From Alkalinema sp. RU_4_3 (lineage in GTDB: Bacteria; Cyanobacteriota; Cyanobacteriia; Leptolyngbyales; Leptolyngbyaceae): a stretch of 47,367 bases of DNA. Below the pieces are notes generated by a model. The model did no database searches. It was not told the origin of the DNA and worked only from the letters and a program-made list of their open reading frames with translations. The position numbers and the translations under genes are program-made. Location: positions 1-47,367 of the forward strand of contig JAAUSA010000011.1 of assembly GCA_012031975.1 (NCBI GenBank), in the 5' to 3' direction. Position 1 is the first letter of the stretch. Each line of letters opens with the position of its first letter. This document shows positions 47,018 to 47,367 of the stretch, piece after piece.

Positions 47018-47367
47018 CTAGGCCGGGTTGACCCGCATCAGGGGCTGGCCATACTCGATGGGCTGACCGTTCTGGACCAGAATCTCGATCACCTCACCGC
47101 TGACCTCAGCTTCTATTTCATTCATGATCTTCATGGCCTCAATGATGCAGACCACCTGACCCTTGCGCACTTTCATGCCAATTTCCACAAAGGGCGATTC
47201 ATCGGGGCCGGGGGCGCTGTAGAAGGTGCCGACGATCGGCGAGGGCACATCAATATACTTGTCCAGGCTGGGGGCCGAGGTGCTGGGGATCACCTCCGTG
47301 GGAAGCGCCGGGGCGGCCGCGATCGCGCCTGCGGGGCCGCCGCCTGGAGCACCAGTGGCCGGACGGC
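47018..47367 (-). CDS. accB: biotin carboxyl carrier protein of acetyl-CoA carboxylase, 5' end outside window
   Basis: The last 115 codons of accB are present. BCCP carries biotin for acetyl-CoA carboxylase, the first step of fatty-acid synthesis. The biotinyl domain is complete: [20 protein letters not shown], the biotin lysine in EAMKIMNE and the final [13 protein letters not shown]. The upstream Pro/Ala/Gly-rich linker ([14 protein letters not shown]) continues to the window edge, so the start is not visible. The GTG at 47293 is inside the linker, not a start. Confidence 0.93.
   Translation of the reverse strand, partial: RPATGAPGGGPAGAIAAAPALPTEVIPSTSAPSLDKYIDVPSPIVGTFYSAPGPDESPFVEIGMKVRKGQVVCIIEAMKIMNEIEAEVSGEVIEILVQNGQPIEYGQPLMRVNPA

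Overview
The window is chromosomal DNA of a cyanobacterium. The HIP1 octamer GCGATCGC is scattered throughout, ferrochelatase carries the C-terminal chlorophyll-binding (CAB/HLIP-like) helix, and there is a phylloquinone-pathway DHNA-CoA thioesterase, a cyanobacteriochrome-type sensor kinase, DUF928, CHASE2 and DUF815 proteins, and an accB end. Composition and gene content suggest a Leptolyngbya/Limnothrix-like filamentous lineage, but that placement is a guess.

Layout. 0.1-2.1 kb: a small membrane protein and two paralogous small exported proteins, one frameshifted. 2.2-5.0 kb (minus): an FHA-pseudokinase, a zinc-ribbon/FHA protein and pgl. 5.1-9.1 kb (plus): a polyprenyl-phosphate sugar transferase and a broken O-antigen-ligase-type gene carrying a palindromic element. 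9.2-15.1 kb: a Uma2-family protein, an exported methyltransferase, remnants of a divergent LysR/oxidoreductase pair separated by a 122-bp MITE with 9-bp target duplications, a PD-(D/E)XK-like protein, and a large GAF-GAF-GAF histidine kinase with a DXCF cyanobacteriochrome domain. 15.4-22.0 kb is an accessory island: MNT/HEPN, remnants of a small-ORF/HNH pair, a symmetric REPIN-like repeat, IS4-type transposase fragments, a large serine-recombinase element, a truncated P-loop ATPase and a BrnT module. 22.0-27.0 kb (minus): amidase, ribosomal protein L25, purA, aminopeptidase P. 27.2-35.1 kb (plus): exported TPR-CHAT protein, exported DUF928 protein, CHASE2 hybrid kinase and REC-kinase, a plausible envelope sensing/proteolysis cluster. 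35.1-44.3 kb: WecG-type glycosyltransferase, MBL-fold protein, M50 protease, DUF815 AAA ATPase, DHNA-CoA thioesterase, hemH, tyrosine integrase, trpS and a 54-aa ORF. 44.4-46.8 kb (minus): an arsR-led operon with two glycosyltransferases of the families named for arsenosugar biosynthesis and a HAD phosphatase. The window ends inside accB.

A striking global feature is the number of single-base frameshifts: at least ten genes, including purA and an amidase, several at short homopolymers (G6, A5, C5, AAA). Consensus sequencing error is the simplest explanation for many. The in-frame amber codon in the CHAT gene and the repeat insertion in the O-antigen ligase gene cannot be explained that way. 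Frameshifted genes are reported over their full reconstructed extent.
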